Assembly (NCBI GenBank): GCA_016212965.1
Contig: JACRDA010000430.1
Location: 1 to 46,825 of the forward strand
From: Myxococcales bacterium
GTDB taxonomy: Bacteria > Myxococcota_A > Polyangia > Polyangiales > Polyangiaceae
Length of the DNA stretch: 46,825 bases
Direction of reading: 5' to 3'
The notes below the pieces were generated by a model, which worked only from the letters and a program-made list of their open reading frames with translations, made no database searches and had not been told where the DNA came from. This document shows, piece after piece, positions 23,252 to 31,502 of this stretch (position 1 is its first letter; each line of letters starts with the position of its first letter). A program made the position numbers and the translations under genes.

Positions 23252-23488
23252 TCAACGCCTCTTCTTCTTCCGCGCCCCCCGCGGCCGCCCGTACTCCTCG
23301 TCGCCGCGTGGCTTGACGCTCTTGCCCTTGGCGACGGCGCCGAGTTCGTCGAGCTTCTCGTTCACCGCATCGTCGGTCCACGCGCCGCCCGTCCAGCTAT
23401 CCGCCAGGTCCTTCATCGCCTGCACGACCTCAGGACGCCACCTCCCCCGGTGCAGCGCGACCACGCGCTCGACGGGCTCGAGGCGCAA
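23252..23488 (-). CDS. Small basic protein, first gene of the PIN operon
   Basis: 78 residues. The N-terminal part (RVVALHRGRWRPEVVQAMKD, then WTGGAWTDDAVNEKLDELG) looks globular. The tail is strongly basic (GRPRGARKKKRR), as in nucleic-acid-binding proteins. The TTG start is uncertain. It ends 20 nt before the ATG of the 253-residue gene, in the same direction. No family recognised. Confidence 0.5.
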   Translation of the reverse strand: MRLEPVERVVALHRGRWRPEVVQAMKDLADSWTGGAWTDDAVNEKLDELGAVAKGKSVKPRGDEEYGRPRGARKKKRR

Positions 23489-23631
23489 TCGTGTCGCCGG
23501 TCCCGCTGAGGCGCGCCCGGCTCCGAGCCCTGGTCTACTACCTCGACGTCATCGACTCGTCGAACTGCGGGAAGGGGGGCGGGCGCGATGCTGGCCAGTT
23601 CGGCGGGCCGCAGGCCGTACCCGCGCGCCGT

Positions 23632-24315
23632 CTACGCGACCACCACCGGCGGCTTCTTCGCCTTCGTGGTCGCGACGGCAGCGAGGAGGGCGTCGAACTC
23701 GTCGCGCTTCTGCTGGTCCTTCGCGAACTCGATCGCACCGGCCGTGCCGATGCTGACGACGGCACCGACGATCCGCTGCGCGGTCTGGTTCCGCTGCTTC
23801 GTGGTGAGCGGGGCGTTCGCCCGCTCCGCCTCCTGCGTGGCGTCGGCCGCGGCGATCGCGGTGTAGTCTGCTTCGAGAGCCTGTACGTCCTTCGACAGGA
23901 TGCCGAGCGACGTTGCCTCGGTGGTGTTCGCCTTCGCGCGGTCCACGATGATCTTGATCGCCGCGAGGACGTGCTTCACGACGGTCGCGCTCACCTTCTT
24001 GCCCACGCCGTAGGCGGTCTGCACGTCCTTCGCGCCCTTCTTGTGCACGGCGCCGCGGATCGCCGTCACGAGGGCGTACGCCTCGGCGAGGACCTGCTCC
24101 TGCGTGCGCGTGGCAGCCTTCGCGGTCGTGCGCTTCGCAGCGGCCGTCGGCACGTCGGCGCCGAGCGCGGCGAGATCCTGCGCCAGGGCGTCGGTGCATC
24201 CGGGTGGCAGGCGCGGATCGAGCACCGCTTTGTTGGCGACGGCCAAGCCGTGGGCCTTGAGCCCAGCCTGAGTGATCCGAGTGAAGTCCGCAGGATTGAC
24301 CTTGGTGTTCGGCAT
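23632..24315 (-). CDS. Unknown helical Ala/Lys-rich protein
   Basis: 227 residues from ATG 24315 (MPNTKVNPADFTRITQAGLK). The sequence is almost entirely helix-forming: an Ala/Thr/Lys segment near 70-90, VKHVLAAIKIIVDRAKANTT, then KQRNQTAQRIVGAVVSIGTA, and a C-terminal FDALLAAVATTKAKK. There is no signal peptide and no Cys beyond PGCTD. The start lies 14 bp from that of the divergent repeat ORF. No function can be assigned. The 143-bp gap 23489-23631 shows nothing definite. Confidence 0.72.
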   Translation of the reverse strand: MPNTKVNPADFTRITQAGLKAHGLAVANKAVLDPRLPPGCTDALAQDLAALGADVPTAAAKRTTAKAATRTQEQVLAEAYALVTAIRGAVHKKGAKDVQTAYGVGKKVSATVVKHVLAAIKIIVDRAKANTTEATSLGILSKDVQALEADYTAIAAADATQEAERANAPLTTKQRNQTAQRIVGAVVSIGTAGAIEFAKDQQKRDEFDALLAAVATTKAKKPPVVVA

Positions 24316-24329
24316 GGGCGGAGCGTCGC

Positions 24330-24842
24330 ATGGGCGCGCCGGTTCGTTCAAGCACGTCGTGGGTTGCGCGAGCTAGGCCCGCAGGTCCCCGGCCCGAGAC
24401 GGCTGCGCCCTTGGCCAAGCCGACCAACGGTCTGCCCGAGGGGACCGTCGCGTGGGCCCGCCGAACCGGCTCGCTGTCCGAGTCGACCGGGGCGCTGGCG
24501 CAGTCGACCAAGGCGCTGGCGCGGTCGGCCAAGGCGCTGGCGCAGTCGACCAAGGCGCTGTCCGAGTCGACCGGCGCGCTGGCGTGGTCGAGGGGCGTGC
24601 TCGTGGAGTCGACCAGGGCGCTGGCGGAGTCGACCGGGGCGCTGGCGCAGTCGACCAAGGCGCTGGCGCGGTCGACCAAGGCACTGGCGCAGTCGACCAA
24701 GGCACTGGCGCAGTCGACCAAGGCACTGGCGGAGTCGACCAAGGCACTGGCGCAGTCGACCAAGGCACTGGCGCAGTCGACCAAGGCACTGGCGCAGTCG
24801 ACCGGGGCGTGCGCGGGAGTGGGAGCGAGTGCGTGCGCGTGA
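24330..24842 (+). CDS. Candidate heptad-repeat protein encoded by a minisatellite
   Basis: A 170-residue ORF with GGAG six bases before its ATG. After about 45 residues that include the dispersed-repeat text (RPETAAPLAKPTNGLPEGT), it consists of 17 in-frame heptapeptides of the form STKALAQ with variants STGALAQ, STKALAR, SAKALAQ, STKALSE and SRGVLVE. Leu is fixed at one heptad position, giving an amphipathic helix or coiled coil. It ends in a Gly/Ala/Cys-rich tail. Other frames are also open because the unit is 21 bp, so coding is not proven. Confidence 0.35.
   Translation: MGAPVRSSTSWVARARPAGPRPETAAPLAKPTNGLPEGTVAWARRTGSLSESTGALAQSTKALARSAKALAQSTKALSESTGALAWSRGVLVESTRALAESTGALAQSTKALARSTKALAQSTKALAQSTKALAESTKALAQSTKALAQSTKALAQSTGACAGVGASACA
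24389..24452. repeat. 64-bp dispersed repeat, copy B
   Basis: Partner of 12152-12215 (see that entry). Here the repeat leads into the 21-bp minisatellite instead of directly into a hexanucleotide array. Both copies keep the same reading frame. Confidence 0.75.
24462..24809. repeat. 21-bp minisatellite, about 17 units
   Basis: Unit TCGACCAAGGCGCTGGCGCA plus one base. TCGACC or close variants recur at 24483 and every 21 bp to 24798 with no insertion or deletion, and one more diverged unit begins at 24462. The six later units carry GCACTG where the early ones have GCGCTG, which shows local homogenisation. Confidence 0.9.
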
Positions 24843-24958
24843 GCGAGTGCGTGCGCGGGAGCGGGAGCGGGAGCGGGAGCGGGAGCGGGAGCGGGAGCGG
24901 GAGCGGGAGCGGGAGCGGGAGCGGGAGCGGGAGCGGGAGCGGGAGCGAGTGCGTGCGG
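24811..24958. repeat. Hexanucleotide array (GGGAGC)n with GCGAGTGCGTGCG borders
   Basis: An almost perfect run of about 15 GGGAGC units (24855-24946) is bordered on both sides by GAGCGAGTGCGTGCG. It ends at the stop codon of the PEGA gene (24959). It is the longest of three related arrays in the window. Confidence 0.85.
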
Positions 24959-26140
24959 CTAGAGCTCGCCCGTGATCGAGAGGCCGCCCAGGCCGAGGCT
25001 GGCGCGCCAGCGGGGGGTGGGGGCGAGGGCTTTGTGCGCCGGGGTGGGCTGGTCCGCGGGGGCGGGCGGTGGCGCGGGGGCCGTCAGGATGACCGCGATG
25101 CCGCCGAGCAGGACGGCGCCGCCGGCGGCCAGGGCGATCGTGGAGCCGGTGCGCATCGCGTAGAAGAGATCGACGCTCGCGTGCAGATCCGGGGGGCACG
25201 CGCCGTCCGTGCAGCCGCCGTCGAGGGCGCCCTTGCGCTCGACCGCCACGGCGCCCATGGCCGTGCCCGCGAGGACCCCGGCGCCGCCGAGCCCGACGAG
25301 CACCCAGCCGCCGATGGCCTGTGCGCTCGGGCCTCCGCCCTCGGTGTCGGGCGCTGGCGTGTCGCCGGGCGCGTGCGGATCCGGGACCGCGAGCGGGCCG
25401 GGGCCGTGCGGATCCGGGACCGGCAGCGGGGCGGGCGCGGGGCCGGGTCCTGGCACAGGCAGCGGGCCGGGCGTGGGCGCGCCGAGGTCGGCGAGCGCGA
25501 GGGGGAGCTCGAGCCGCTGCCGCTCGGCGACCTCGAAGATCTGCTCCTTCAGCGTCGTCGTCGCGGTGCCGGCTCGGCGCTCGACGCGCAGGCGGTGCTT
25601 GCCCGGATCGACGGGCCGGTCGGCGCCGATGAGCGCCGCCGAGAGCTGCTTGTCGTCGATGCTGACGCTGACGTCCGCGGGCAGGGCGCCGCCCGACACG
25701 CTCACCTTCACCTGCGGGATGCGCGGCAAGAGCGCTTCCCGCTCCTTCTGTGCGTCGACGACGGCCTGGCGGTGCTGCTCGAGCGCCGTGGGGTCGAGCG
25801 GCATGCGCGTCACCTCGAGGTACTGCTCGGCCGCGTCGACGAGGCGCAGGAGCTTGTCGAGGCAGCGCGCGCGCCAGAGGCCCGTCGTCGTGAGCTTCAC
25901 GATGGCGTGCGCGCGCGAGAGCTTGTCGAGGGCCGTGACGTAGTCCTGCGCCTGGTAGGCCGCGACGCCCTGGTTGCCGAGCTCGCGCGCCGCCGTCCGG
26001 TCCTCGGTCGAGACCGGTTGCTGGCCGAGGGCGCGGGCGGGCAGGCCCGTGACGAGCGCGCCGGCCGCGAAGGCCGCCCCCGCGAGCGCTGCCCGTGCGA
26101 GCACCCGTCGCCAGCCCCTCGTTCGCCCCGGACCGGTCAT
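24959..26140 (-). CDS. Exported TPR/PEGA-like protein with two membrane segments
   Basis: 393 residues from ATG 26140. An Arg-rich signal peptide (GWRRVLARAALAGAAFAAGA) ends near ARALGQQ. TPR-like helices cover about 45-130 (ELGNQGVAAYQAQDYVTALD). A PEGA-like region follows (VSVSGGALPADVSVSIDDKQ ... PGKHRLRVE), then a Pro/Gly linker with repeated VPDPHGPG or VPDPHAPG. Two hydrophobic helices come next, with a Cys pair between them (GGCTDGACPPD). The C-terminus RASLGLGGLSITGEL recurs as a relic at 18471-18536. It is divergent from the kinase-AAA gene; a kinase partner role is inferred. Confidence 0.87.
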   Translation of the reverse strand: MTGPGRTRGWRRVLARAALAGAAFAAGALVTGLPARALGQQPVSTEDRTAARELGNQGVAAYQAQDYVTALDKLSRAHAIVKLTTTGLWRARCLDKLLRLVDAAEQYLEVTRMPLDPTALEQHRQAVVDAQKEREALLPRIPQVKVSVSGGALPADVSVSIDDKQLSAALIGADRPVDPGKHRLRVERRAGTATTTLKEQIFEVAERQRLELPLALADLGAPTPGPLPVPGPGPAPAPLPVPDPHGPGPLAVPDPHAPGDTPAPDTEGGGPSAQAIGGWVLVGLGGAGVLAGTAMGAVAVERKGALDGGCTDGACPPDLHASVDLFYAMRTGSTIALAAGGAVLLGGIAVILTAPAPPPAPADQPTPAHKALAPTPRWRASLGLGGLSITGEL

Positions 26141-26337
26141 CGCGCTCCGGAGCCTACCGCGGCCGTCCGGGCCGTCCAAAGGCGAAAGAGAGAAAGAGCA
26201 GAAGGTGCGGCGCGCGACCGATCCGTTCGTCGCGCTCGCCCGTACTGGCCCTGCTGCTCGGACAGACGGTCGGGTGCCGGGGGCTGCCCGGGGGGGTGCC
26301 CGCGGGGTGCCCGCGGGGTGCCCCAAGGACGCATCGC
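26141..26337. promoter_or_regulatory. Divergent control region with 11-bp tandem repeats
   Basis: This 197-bp region separates the PEGA gene from the kinase-AAA gene. It contains a purine-rich tract (about 26177-26203, AAAGGCGAAAGAGAG) that stands out from the GC-rich surroundings. It also contains three direct repeats of GGGGTGCCCGC (26293-26303, 26304-26314, 26315-26324 partial), 14 bp before the kinase start codon. They could be regulator sites. No clear promoter hexamers are seen. Confidence 0.35.
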
Positions 26338-29300
26338 ATGCAGGCTGGCGACACGGTTGCGAACCGCTTCGATCTCGAGCACCTGGCGGGCCAGGGCGGG
26401 ATGGGCCTCGTGTACCGTGCGCTCGATCGCCACACCGGTCGCCCGGTGGCCCTGAAGGTCCTGTCCGGGGTGGGTGGACCCGCCGAGCAGCGCTTCGCGC
26501 GCGAGGCCGGCATCCTCGCCACGCTCTCGCACCCCGCCATCGTCCGCTACGTCGCCCATGGCCACACGCCGACGGGGACGTACCTCGCGATGGAGTGGCT
26601 CGAGGGAGAAGATCTCGCGACGCGGCTCGTCCGCGGGCCGTCGCTGACCTGGGCGGAGAGCCTCGCCGTGGCGCGCGCGGTCGCCGGTGCGCTCGGCGCC
26701 GCCCACGCCGCGGGCGTCGTGCACCGCGACATCAAGCCGAGCAACATCTTCCTCGACGGTGGCCGCACCGAGGACGCGAGGCTCCTCGACTTCGGCGTCG
26801 CGCGCCTCGAGACCGCCACGCGCCCGGCCACGCGCACGGGCGCCGTGCTCGGCACGCCGTGGTACATGGCGCCCGAGCAGGCGGCCGGGAGCCACGCCGT
26901 CGACGCCCGCGCCGACGTGTTCTCGCTCGGGTGCGTGCTCTACGAGTGCCTGACCGGGTCGCCGCCCTTCGACGGGGACGCGCCCATCGCCGTCCTGGCG
27001 AAGATCCTCCTGTCCGAGGCGCCGCGCCTCTCCGAGCGCTTCGCGGACGTGTCCCCGGCGCTCGACGCGCTCGTGGCCCGCATGCTCGACAAGGTGCCGG
27101 ACGCGCGCCCCGCGGACGGTGCGTGCCTCGCCGCCGAGCTCGACCGCCTCGGCGCGGTCGACGGCGGGCGTCGCGCGGCGCAGAGCGAGCGCCCTCCGAC
27201 GCTCACCGACAGCGAGCAGCGCCTGCTCTCGCTCCTCGTGGCGGTGCCGGCCGAGCACGAGCCCGAGCGCCTGGCCGACACGCTGGGGCACGATCCGACG
27301 CTCTGCCACGTCCCGCCCGCTCCGGCTGGGCCGGACGGTCTCGCCACGCAGCGCACGCTCGAGGCCGCGAGCCCGAGCCCCGCGAGCCGCAACCTCGCGC
27401 GCGCTCTCTCGCCCTACGGGGCGTCCGTGCACGTGCTCGTCGACGGCTCGCTCCTCGCGCTCGTGTCGGGCGACGGGCGCCCGAGCGAGGGCGTCGCCCG
27501 CATCGCCCGCTCGGCGCTCGTTGCGCGCGAGCTCATGCCCGGTGCGCGCATCGCGGTCGCGACCGGCCGCGGCGTCCTCGCGGCGCGCCTGCCGGTGGGC
27601 GACGTCGTCGAGCGCGCGCTCGCGCTGGGGAGCGGCGTGCGGGGACTGCCCGGCGCCATCCGCGTCGACGAGGTCACGGCGGGCCTGCTCTGCGACGGCT
27701 TCGAGCTCGGCGGCGACGCGCACGGGCTCGTTCTGCTCGGTGAGCGCCAGGCTCCCGAGACCGTGCGCACGCTGCTCGGCCGCCCCATGCCGTGCGTCGG
27801 CCGGCAGCGCGAGCTGTCGATCCTCGAGGCGACCGCGACGGAGTGCCGGCAAGAGTCCGTGGCGCGGGCGATGCTCGTGACGGGCGAGGCGGGGGTCGGC
27901 AAATCGCGCCTGCGCTTCGAGCTCTCGGAGCGGCTGCGCCGTCGCGAGGAGGGCTGGGAAGTCTGGCTCTGTCGCCAGAGCCCGCTTTCGGCGCACGCGC
28001 CCTTCGGCATGATCGCGCCCGCGCTGCGCCGGGCCGCCGGCATCCGCGACGGCGAGCCCGTGGCCCTGCGCTCGCAGAAGCTCCGCGCGCGCGTGCAGCG
28101 CCACGTTCCGCCGGCGAGCGTCGCCCGGATCTCCGAGTTCCTGGGCGAGCTCGCGGGCATCCCGGCCGACGGCCCCGAGAGCCCCGAGCTCGAGGCGGCG
28201 CGGCGCGATCCCTTGCTCATGGGCGACCAGATCCGGCGCGCCTTCGTCGAGCTCTGCGCCGCCGAGGCCGCCGCCCACCCGCTGCTCATCGCCGTCGACG
28301 ATCTGCAGTGGGGCGACGCCCCGAGCCTCGAGCTCTGCGACACCGTGCTGCGCGTGCACCCCGAGCTGCCGATCTTCGTGGTCGCGCTCGGCCGGCCCGA
28401 GGTCCACGCCGTCTTCCCGCGCCTGTGGGACCAGCGCGGCGTGCAGGAGCTGCGCCTCGGCGGCCTCACGCGCCGCGCGGCCGAGGAGCTCGTGCGCCAG
28501 GCGCTCGGCGACCGGGCCGACGCGGCGGGGGTCGCGGCGATCGTCGAGCGCTCGGGCGGCAACGCCTTCTTCCTCGAGGAGCTCGTGCGCGTCGCGGCCG
28601 AGGGGCGTGTGGGCGCCCTGCCCGAGACCGTGCTCGCGATGGTGCAGGCGCGCCTCGAGGCGCTCGATCCCGAGGCGCGGCGCGTGCTCCGCGCCGCGAG
28701 CGTGTACGGCGCCGCCTTCTGGCACGGCGGCGTCGCGGCGCTGCTCGGTCGCGCCGTGGAGCGCACCGGCGCCCTCGAGCGCGCGCTCGAGCTCCTGTGC
28801 GAGCGGGAGCTCGTGTACCGGCGCGCCGACTGTCGCTTCCCGAGCGAGCGCGAGTACGCGTTCCGGAGTCTCACGGTGCGCGAGGCCGCGTACGCGCTGC
28901 TCACTCCCGAGGATCAGCGCCTCGGGCATCGGCTGGCGGGCGCCTGGCTCGAGCGCGCCGGCGAGAGCGATCCCTCGACCCTCGCCGAGCACTTCGCGCG
29001 TGGCGGCGAGACCGCGCGGGCGGCCGTCGCGCTCGGCCGAGCGGCCGCCCAGGCGCTCGAGGCCCACGACTTCGAGGCCGCCATCGCGCGCGCCCGGCGC
29101 GGCCTCGAGCTCGGCGCGGCGGGGGAGCTCGCGGCCGAGCTCGGCCTGTGCGCCGCCGAGGGTGCGCGCTGGCTCGGGCGCTTCGCCGAGGGGGTCGAGC
29201 ACGCGCTCCGCGCCGCCGAGCACGCCACGCCCGGGACGGCGGCGTGGTACCGCGCGGCCGAGGAGCTCTTGACGGCCCACCTCCGCCTCGGGCGCTTCGC

Positions 29301-30324
29301 GAGCGCCCCGCTCTGGGCCGAGCGCCTGCTCACCGAGCCGCACGCCGAGGGCGCGGCGAGCGCGCGGCTCTCGGCCCTGTGCCAGGCGGCGCGCGTGCTC
29401 TTCCAGGCGGGGGACTACCGCGGGGCCGGCGCGCTCACCACGGGTTGCGAGCGGCTGCTCGCGAGCGCGACCGACCTCACGCCGCGCGCCCGCGCCGAGG
29501 TGCATCGCTTGCACGGCGCGCGGGCCCGGCACGCGGGCGACGTGGCGGGCGACTTCGAGGGCTACCGCGCCGCGCTCGAGCACGGCGAGGCGGGCGACGA
29601 GCGCGAGGCCTGCAACGCGCGCGTCAGCCTCGGCTTCGCGTACGTGGAGCTCGGCGCCTACCCGGAGGCGCGGGCCACGCTCGAGCAGGCGCTCGCGGCC
29701 GCGCGCGCCATGGGCCTCGACGCCGTCGCGACCCGGGCGCGGCAGAACCTCGCGCTCGTCGCGGCCGCCGAGGGCGACCTCGGGGGCGCGACGGCGCTCG
29801 CACTCGCGGTGCTCGCCGAGACCCAGAGTCACGGCGACCGGCAGCTCGAGGCCTGGACGCGCATCTACCTCGGCCGCTTCGCGGCGCAGGCGGGTGACCA
29901 CGCCGAGGCGGCAAGCCAGGCGCGGCGCGCCTTCGCGCTGCTCGATCCGAACGCTCCCGCGCGCGTGGGCGCGCTCGCCGTGCTGGCGCGCGCCGCGCTC
30001 GGCCTCGGCCACCTGGTGCGCGCCGAGAGCGCCGCCCGGGCGGCCATGCGCCTGCTCGCGAGCTTCGAGGGCATCGAGGAGCTCGAGGCGCTCGTGCGCC
30101 TCGCCTATGTCGAGGTCATGAGCGCCGTGGGCGACGACGCCGAGGCGGCCGCGGCGCTCGAGGCCGCACGCGTGCGGTTGCGCGCGACGGCGGCGCGCCT
30201 CTGCGACCCGCACCTGCGCCGCAGCTTCCTCGAGCGGGTGCCCGAGAACCGGGCCCTCTTCACGCGCGAGCTGCCGTGTCCGAGCTGCGGCGATTGCATC
30301 GCCCTGCGAGCGAACGGAGCGTGA
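26338..30324 (+). CDS. Ser/Thr kinase fused to cyclase-like, AAA ATPase and TPR regions
   Basis: A 1328-residue cytoplasmic regulator. ATG 26338 has AAGGA about eight bases upstream. Kinase domain about 1-270: AGQGGMG loop, Lys40, VVHRDIKPSN (Asp131), LLDFG (Asp151), GTPWYMAPEQ. Residues about 360-475 resemble a degenerate nucleotide-cyclase homology domain (LLALVSGDGRPSEGVARIAR ... RIAVATGRGVL). The AAA/STAND ATPase has Walker A GEAGVGKSR near 517 and Walker B LLIAVDDLQWGD near 650. TPR-like helices fill about 890-1270, and the end has CPSCGDC. It is a signal-integrating kinase of a type common in large myxobacterial genomes. Sigma and anti-sigma genes follow at once. Confidence 0.94.
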   Translation: MQAGDTVANRFDLEHLAGQGGMGLVYRALDRHTGRPVALKVLSGVGGPAEQRFAREAGILATLSHPAIVRYVAHGHTPTGTYLAMEWLEGEDLATRLVRGPSLTWAESLAVARAVAGALGAAHAAGVVHRDIKPSNIFLDGGRTEDARLLDFGVARLETATRPATRTGAVLGTPWYMAPEQAAGSHAVDARADVFSLGCVLYECLTGSPPFDGDAPIAVLAKILLSEAPRLSERFADVSPALDALVARMLDKVPDARPADGACLAAELDRLGAVDGGRRAAQSERPPTLTDSEQRLLSLLVAVPAEHEPERLADTLGHDPTLCHVPPAPAGPDGLATQRTLEAASPSPASRNLARALSPYGASVHVLVDGSLLALVSGDGRPSEGVARIARSALVARELMPGARIAVATGRGVLAARLPVGDVVERALALGSGVRGLPGAIRVDEVTAGLLCDGFELGGDAHGLVLLGERQAPETVRTLLGRPMPCVGRQRELSILEATATECRQESVARAMLVTGEAGVGKSRLRFELSERLRRREEGWEVWLCRQSPLSAHAPFGMIAPALRRAAGIRDGEPVALRSQKLRARVQRHVPPASVARISEFLGELAGIPADGPESPELEAARRDPLLMGDQIRRAFVELCAAEAAAHPLLIAVDDLQWGDAPSLELCDTVLRVHPELPIFVVALGRPEVHAVFPRLWDQRGVQELRLGGLTRRAAEELVRQALGDRADAAGVAAIVERSGGNAFFLEELVRVAAEGRVGALPETVLAMVQARLEALDPEARRVLRAASVYGAAFWHGGVAALLGRAVERTGALERALELLCERELVYRRADCRFPSEREYAFRSLTVREAAYALLTPEDQRLGHRLAGAWLERAGESDPSTLAEHFARGGETARAAVALGRAAAQALEAHDFEAAIARARRGLELGAAGELAAELGLCAAEGARWLGRFAEGVEHALRAAEHATPGTAAWYRAAEELLTAHLRLGRFASAPLWAERLLTEPHAEGAASARLSALCQAARVLFQAGDYRGAGALTTGCERLLASATDLTPRARAEVHRLHGARARHAGDVAGDFEGYRAALEHGEAGDEREACNARVSLGFAYVELGAYPEARATLEQALAAARAMGLDAVATRARQNLALVAAAEGDLGGATALALAVLAETQSHGDRQLEAWTRIYLGRFAAQAGDHAEAASQARRAFALLDPNAPARVGALAVLARAALGLGHLVRAESAARAAMRLLASFEGIEELEALVRLAYVEVMSAVGDDAEAAAALEAARVRLRATAARLCDPHLRRSFLERVPENRALFTRELPCPSCGDCIALRANGA

Positions 30325-30329
30325 GCACC

Positions 30330-30887
30330 ATGGACGACCGCGACGATCCCGACACGGCGGACGTGCTCGCCGTCGCCGAGGGCGATCGCGAGGCGCTCGG
30401 TCGCCTCTACGACCGCCACGGTCCCGTGCTCCTCGCCGTCGCGGCCCACATCCTGCGGGACCGGCGCGAGGCCGAGGACCTGCTCCACGACGTCTTCGTC
30501 ACCGTGTGGCAGCGCGCGGGCGACTACGACCCCGCGCGCGGCACGGTCGCCGTGTGGCTGCAGTTGCGCGTGCGCTCCCGTGCGCTCGACCGCGTGCGCT
30601 CGGCGCGCCTCGCTCGGTCCGTGCCGCTCGATGCGCTGTCGGTGGCCGAGCCGCGCGCCGCGGCGTCGCAGGAGCGCGCCGGCGACGAGCGCGTGCTGCG
30701 CGACGCGCTCGCGCGCCTGCCGGGCGAGCAGCGCATGGTGCTCGAGCTCGGCTACTTCGAGGGCCTCTCCTCGGCGCAGATCGCCGCCAGGGTGGGCGTA
30801 CCGCTCGGCACGGTGAAGAGCCGCGTCGCGGCTGCGATCGCCAAGCTGCGCACGCAGCTCGGCGCACACGAGGGAGGTGCACCGTGA
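30330..30887 (+). CDS. ECF-type RNA polymerase sigma factor
   Basis: 185 residues. Region 2 covers about 15-80 (LYDRHGPVLLAVAAHILRD, EAEDLLHDVFVTVWQRAGDY). Region 4 covers about 115-170 (LARLPGEQRMVLELGYFEG, LSSAQIAARVGVPLGTVKSR), the helix-turn-helix that reads the -35 element. ATG 30330 has GGAG ten bases upstream; a GTG at 30321 overlapping the kinase stop is the alternative. The next gene, a ChrR-like cupin protein, overlaps its stop and is the likely anti-sigma factor. The upstream kinase may feed into the same circuit. Confidence 0.95.
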   Translation: MDDRDDPDTADVLAVAEGDREALGRLYDRHGPVLLAVAAHILRDRREAEDLLHDVFVTVWQRAGDYDPARGTVAVWLQLRVRSRALDRVRSARLARSVPLDALSVAEPRAAASQERAGDERVLRDALARLPGEQRMVLELGYFEGLSSAQIAARVGVPLGTVKSRVAAAIAKLRTQLGAHEGGAP

Positions 30888-31474
30888 CCGACCCACGCGA
30901 CGACGAGCTCGACGACTTCTTGCGGGAGACCATGGAGGCAGGCATGCAACCGAACGAGCTCGGCGCCATCGCGGCGTCCTTGCCGCCGCTCGCGCCCTCG
31001 CTCGGGCTGCGCGGCCGGCTGATGCAGTCGACGGCGAGCGGCCGGCTCGCGCGCTTCGCGGTGCGCGGCGCAGCGCTGCTCGACCTCGGGGCCGCCGAGG
31101 CGGCGGCTCTGCTCGACGCCGTGGACCGGCCCTCGAGCTGGGGGCCGGGCCCGGGGCCGGGCATCGCGCTCTTTCACGTCGCGGGCGGGCCCGCGGTGCG
31201 CGGCGCCATCACCGGCTTCGTGCGCATCGAGCGCGGCCAGGCCTTCCCGAGCCACCGCCACCTCGGGTCCGAGGCGGTGCTCGTGGTGCAGGGTGCCCTG
31301 CGGGACGACACGAGCGGAGCGGTCGTGCGCACCGGCGACGTGGCGCGCATGCCCGCCGGCAGCGAGCACGCCCTGTCGGTCGTCCCCGGTCCGGCGCTCG
31401 TCTACCTCGCCGTCGTCGCCGACGGTGTCGACATCGGCGGGCTGGTCCTGCGGCCGGACGACGGGCGACTGTGA
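30884..31474 (+). CDS. ChrR-like cupin anti-sigma factor lacking zinc cysteines
   Basis: 196 residues from the GTG that overlaps the sigma gene stop, with GGAGG upstream. The N-terminal helical part (ELDDFLRETMEAG ... LRGRLMQS) corresponds to the sigma-binding arm. The cupin domain follows, with PSHRHLGSEAVLVVQG and DVARMPAGSEHAL supplying the His/Glu metal site. ChrR proteins normally bind zinc in the N-terminal arm through a His/Cys motif; here there is no Cys at all. Any switch would then have to be cupin-based or partner-based. Family call good, mechanism inferred. Confidence 0.85.
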   Translation: MTDPRDDELDDFLRETMEAGMQPNELGAIAASLPPLAPSLGLRGRLMQSTASGRLARFAVRGAALLDLGAAEAAALLDAVDRPSSWGPGPGPGIALFHVAGGPAVRGAITGFVRIERGQAFPSHRHLGSEAVLVVQGALRDDTSGAVVRTGDVARMPAGSEHALSVVPGPALVYLAVVADGVDIGGLVLRPDDGRL

Positions 31475-31502
31475 TCGGCCCGACCGTGCCGGCCCCACGC
31501 TC

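Noticed and set aside
23489..23631. A possible coding fragment after the stop of the 227-residue gene on the minus strand
   Set aside because: A short open stretch with protein-like text is visible, but there is no start codon context and no recognisable motif.
24462..24809. The regular 21-bp array as a CRISPR
   Set aside because: Units are contiguous with no unique spacers, the unit is too short and no cas gene is present.
26137..30213. A 1358-codon open frame on the minus strand opposite the kinase-AAA gene
   Set aside because: It has no domain motifs and Arg/Glu/Ala-biased composition; the plus-strand protein has intact kinase and Walker motifs.
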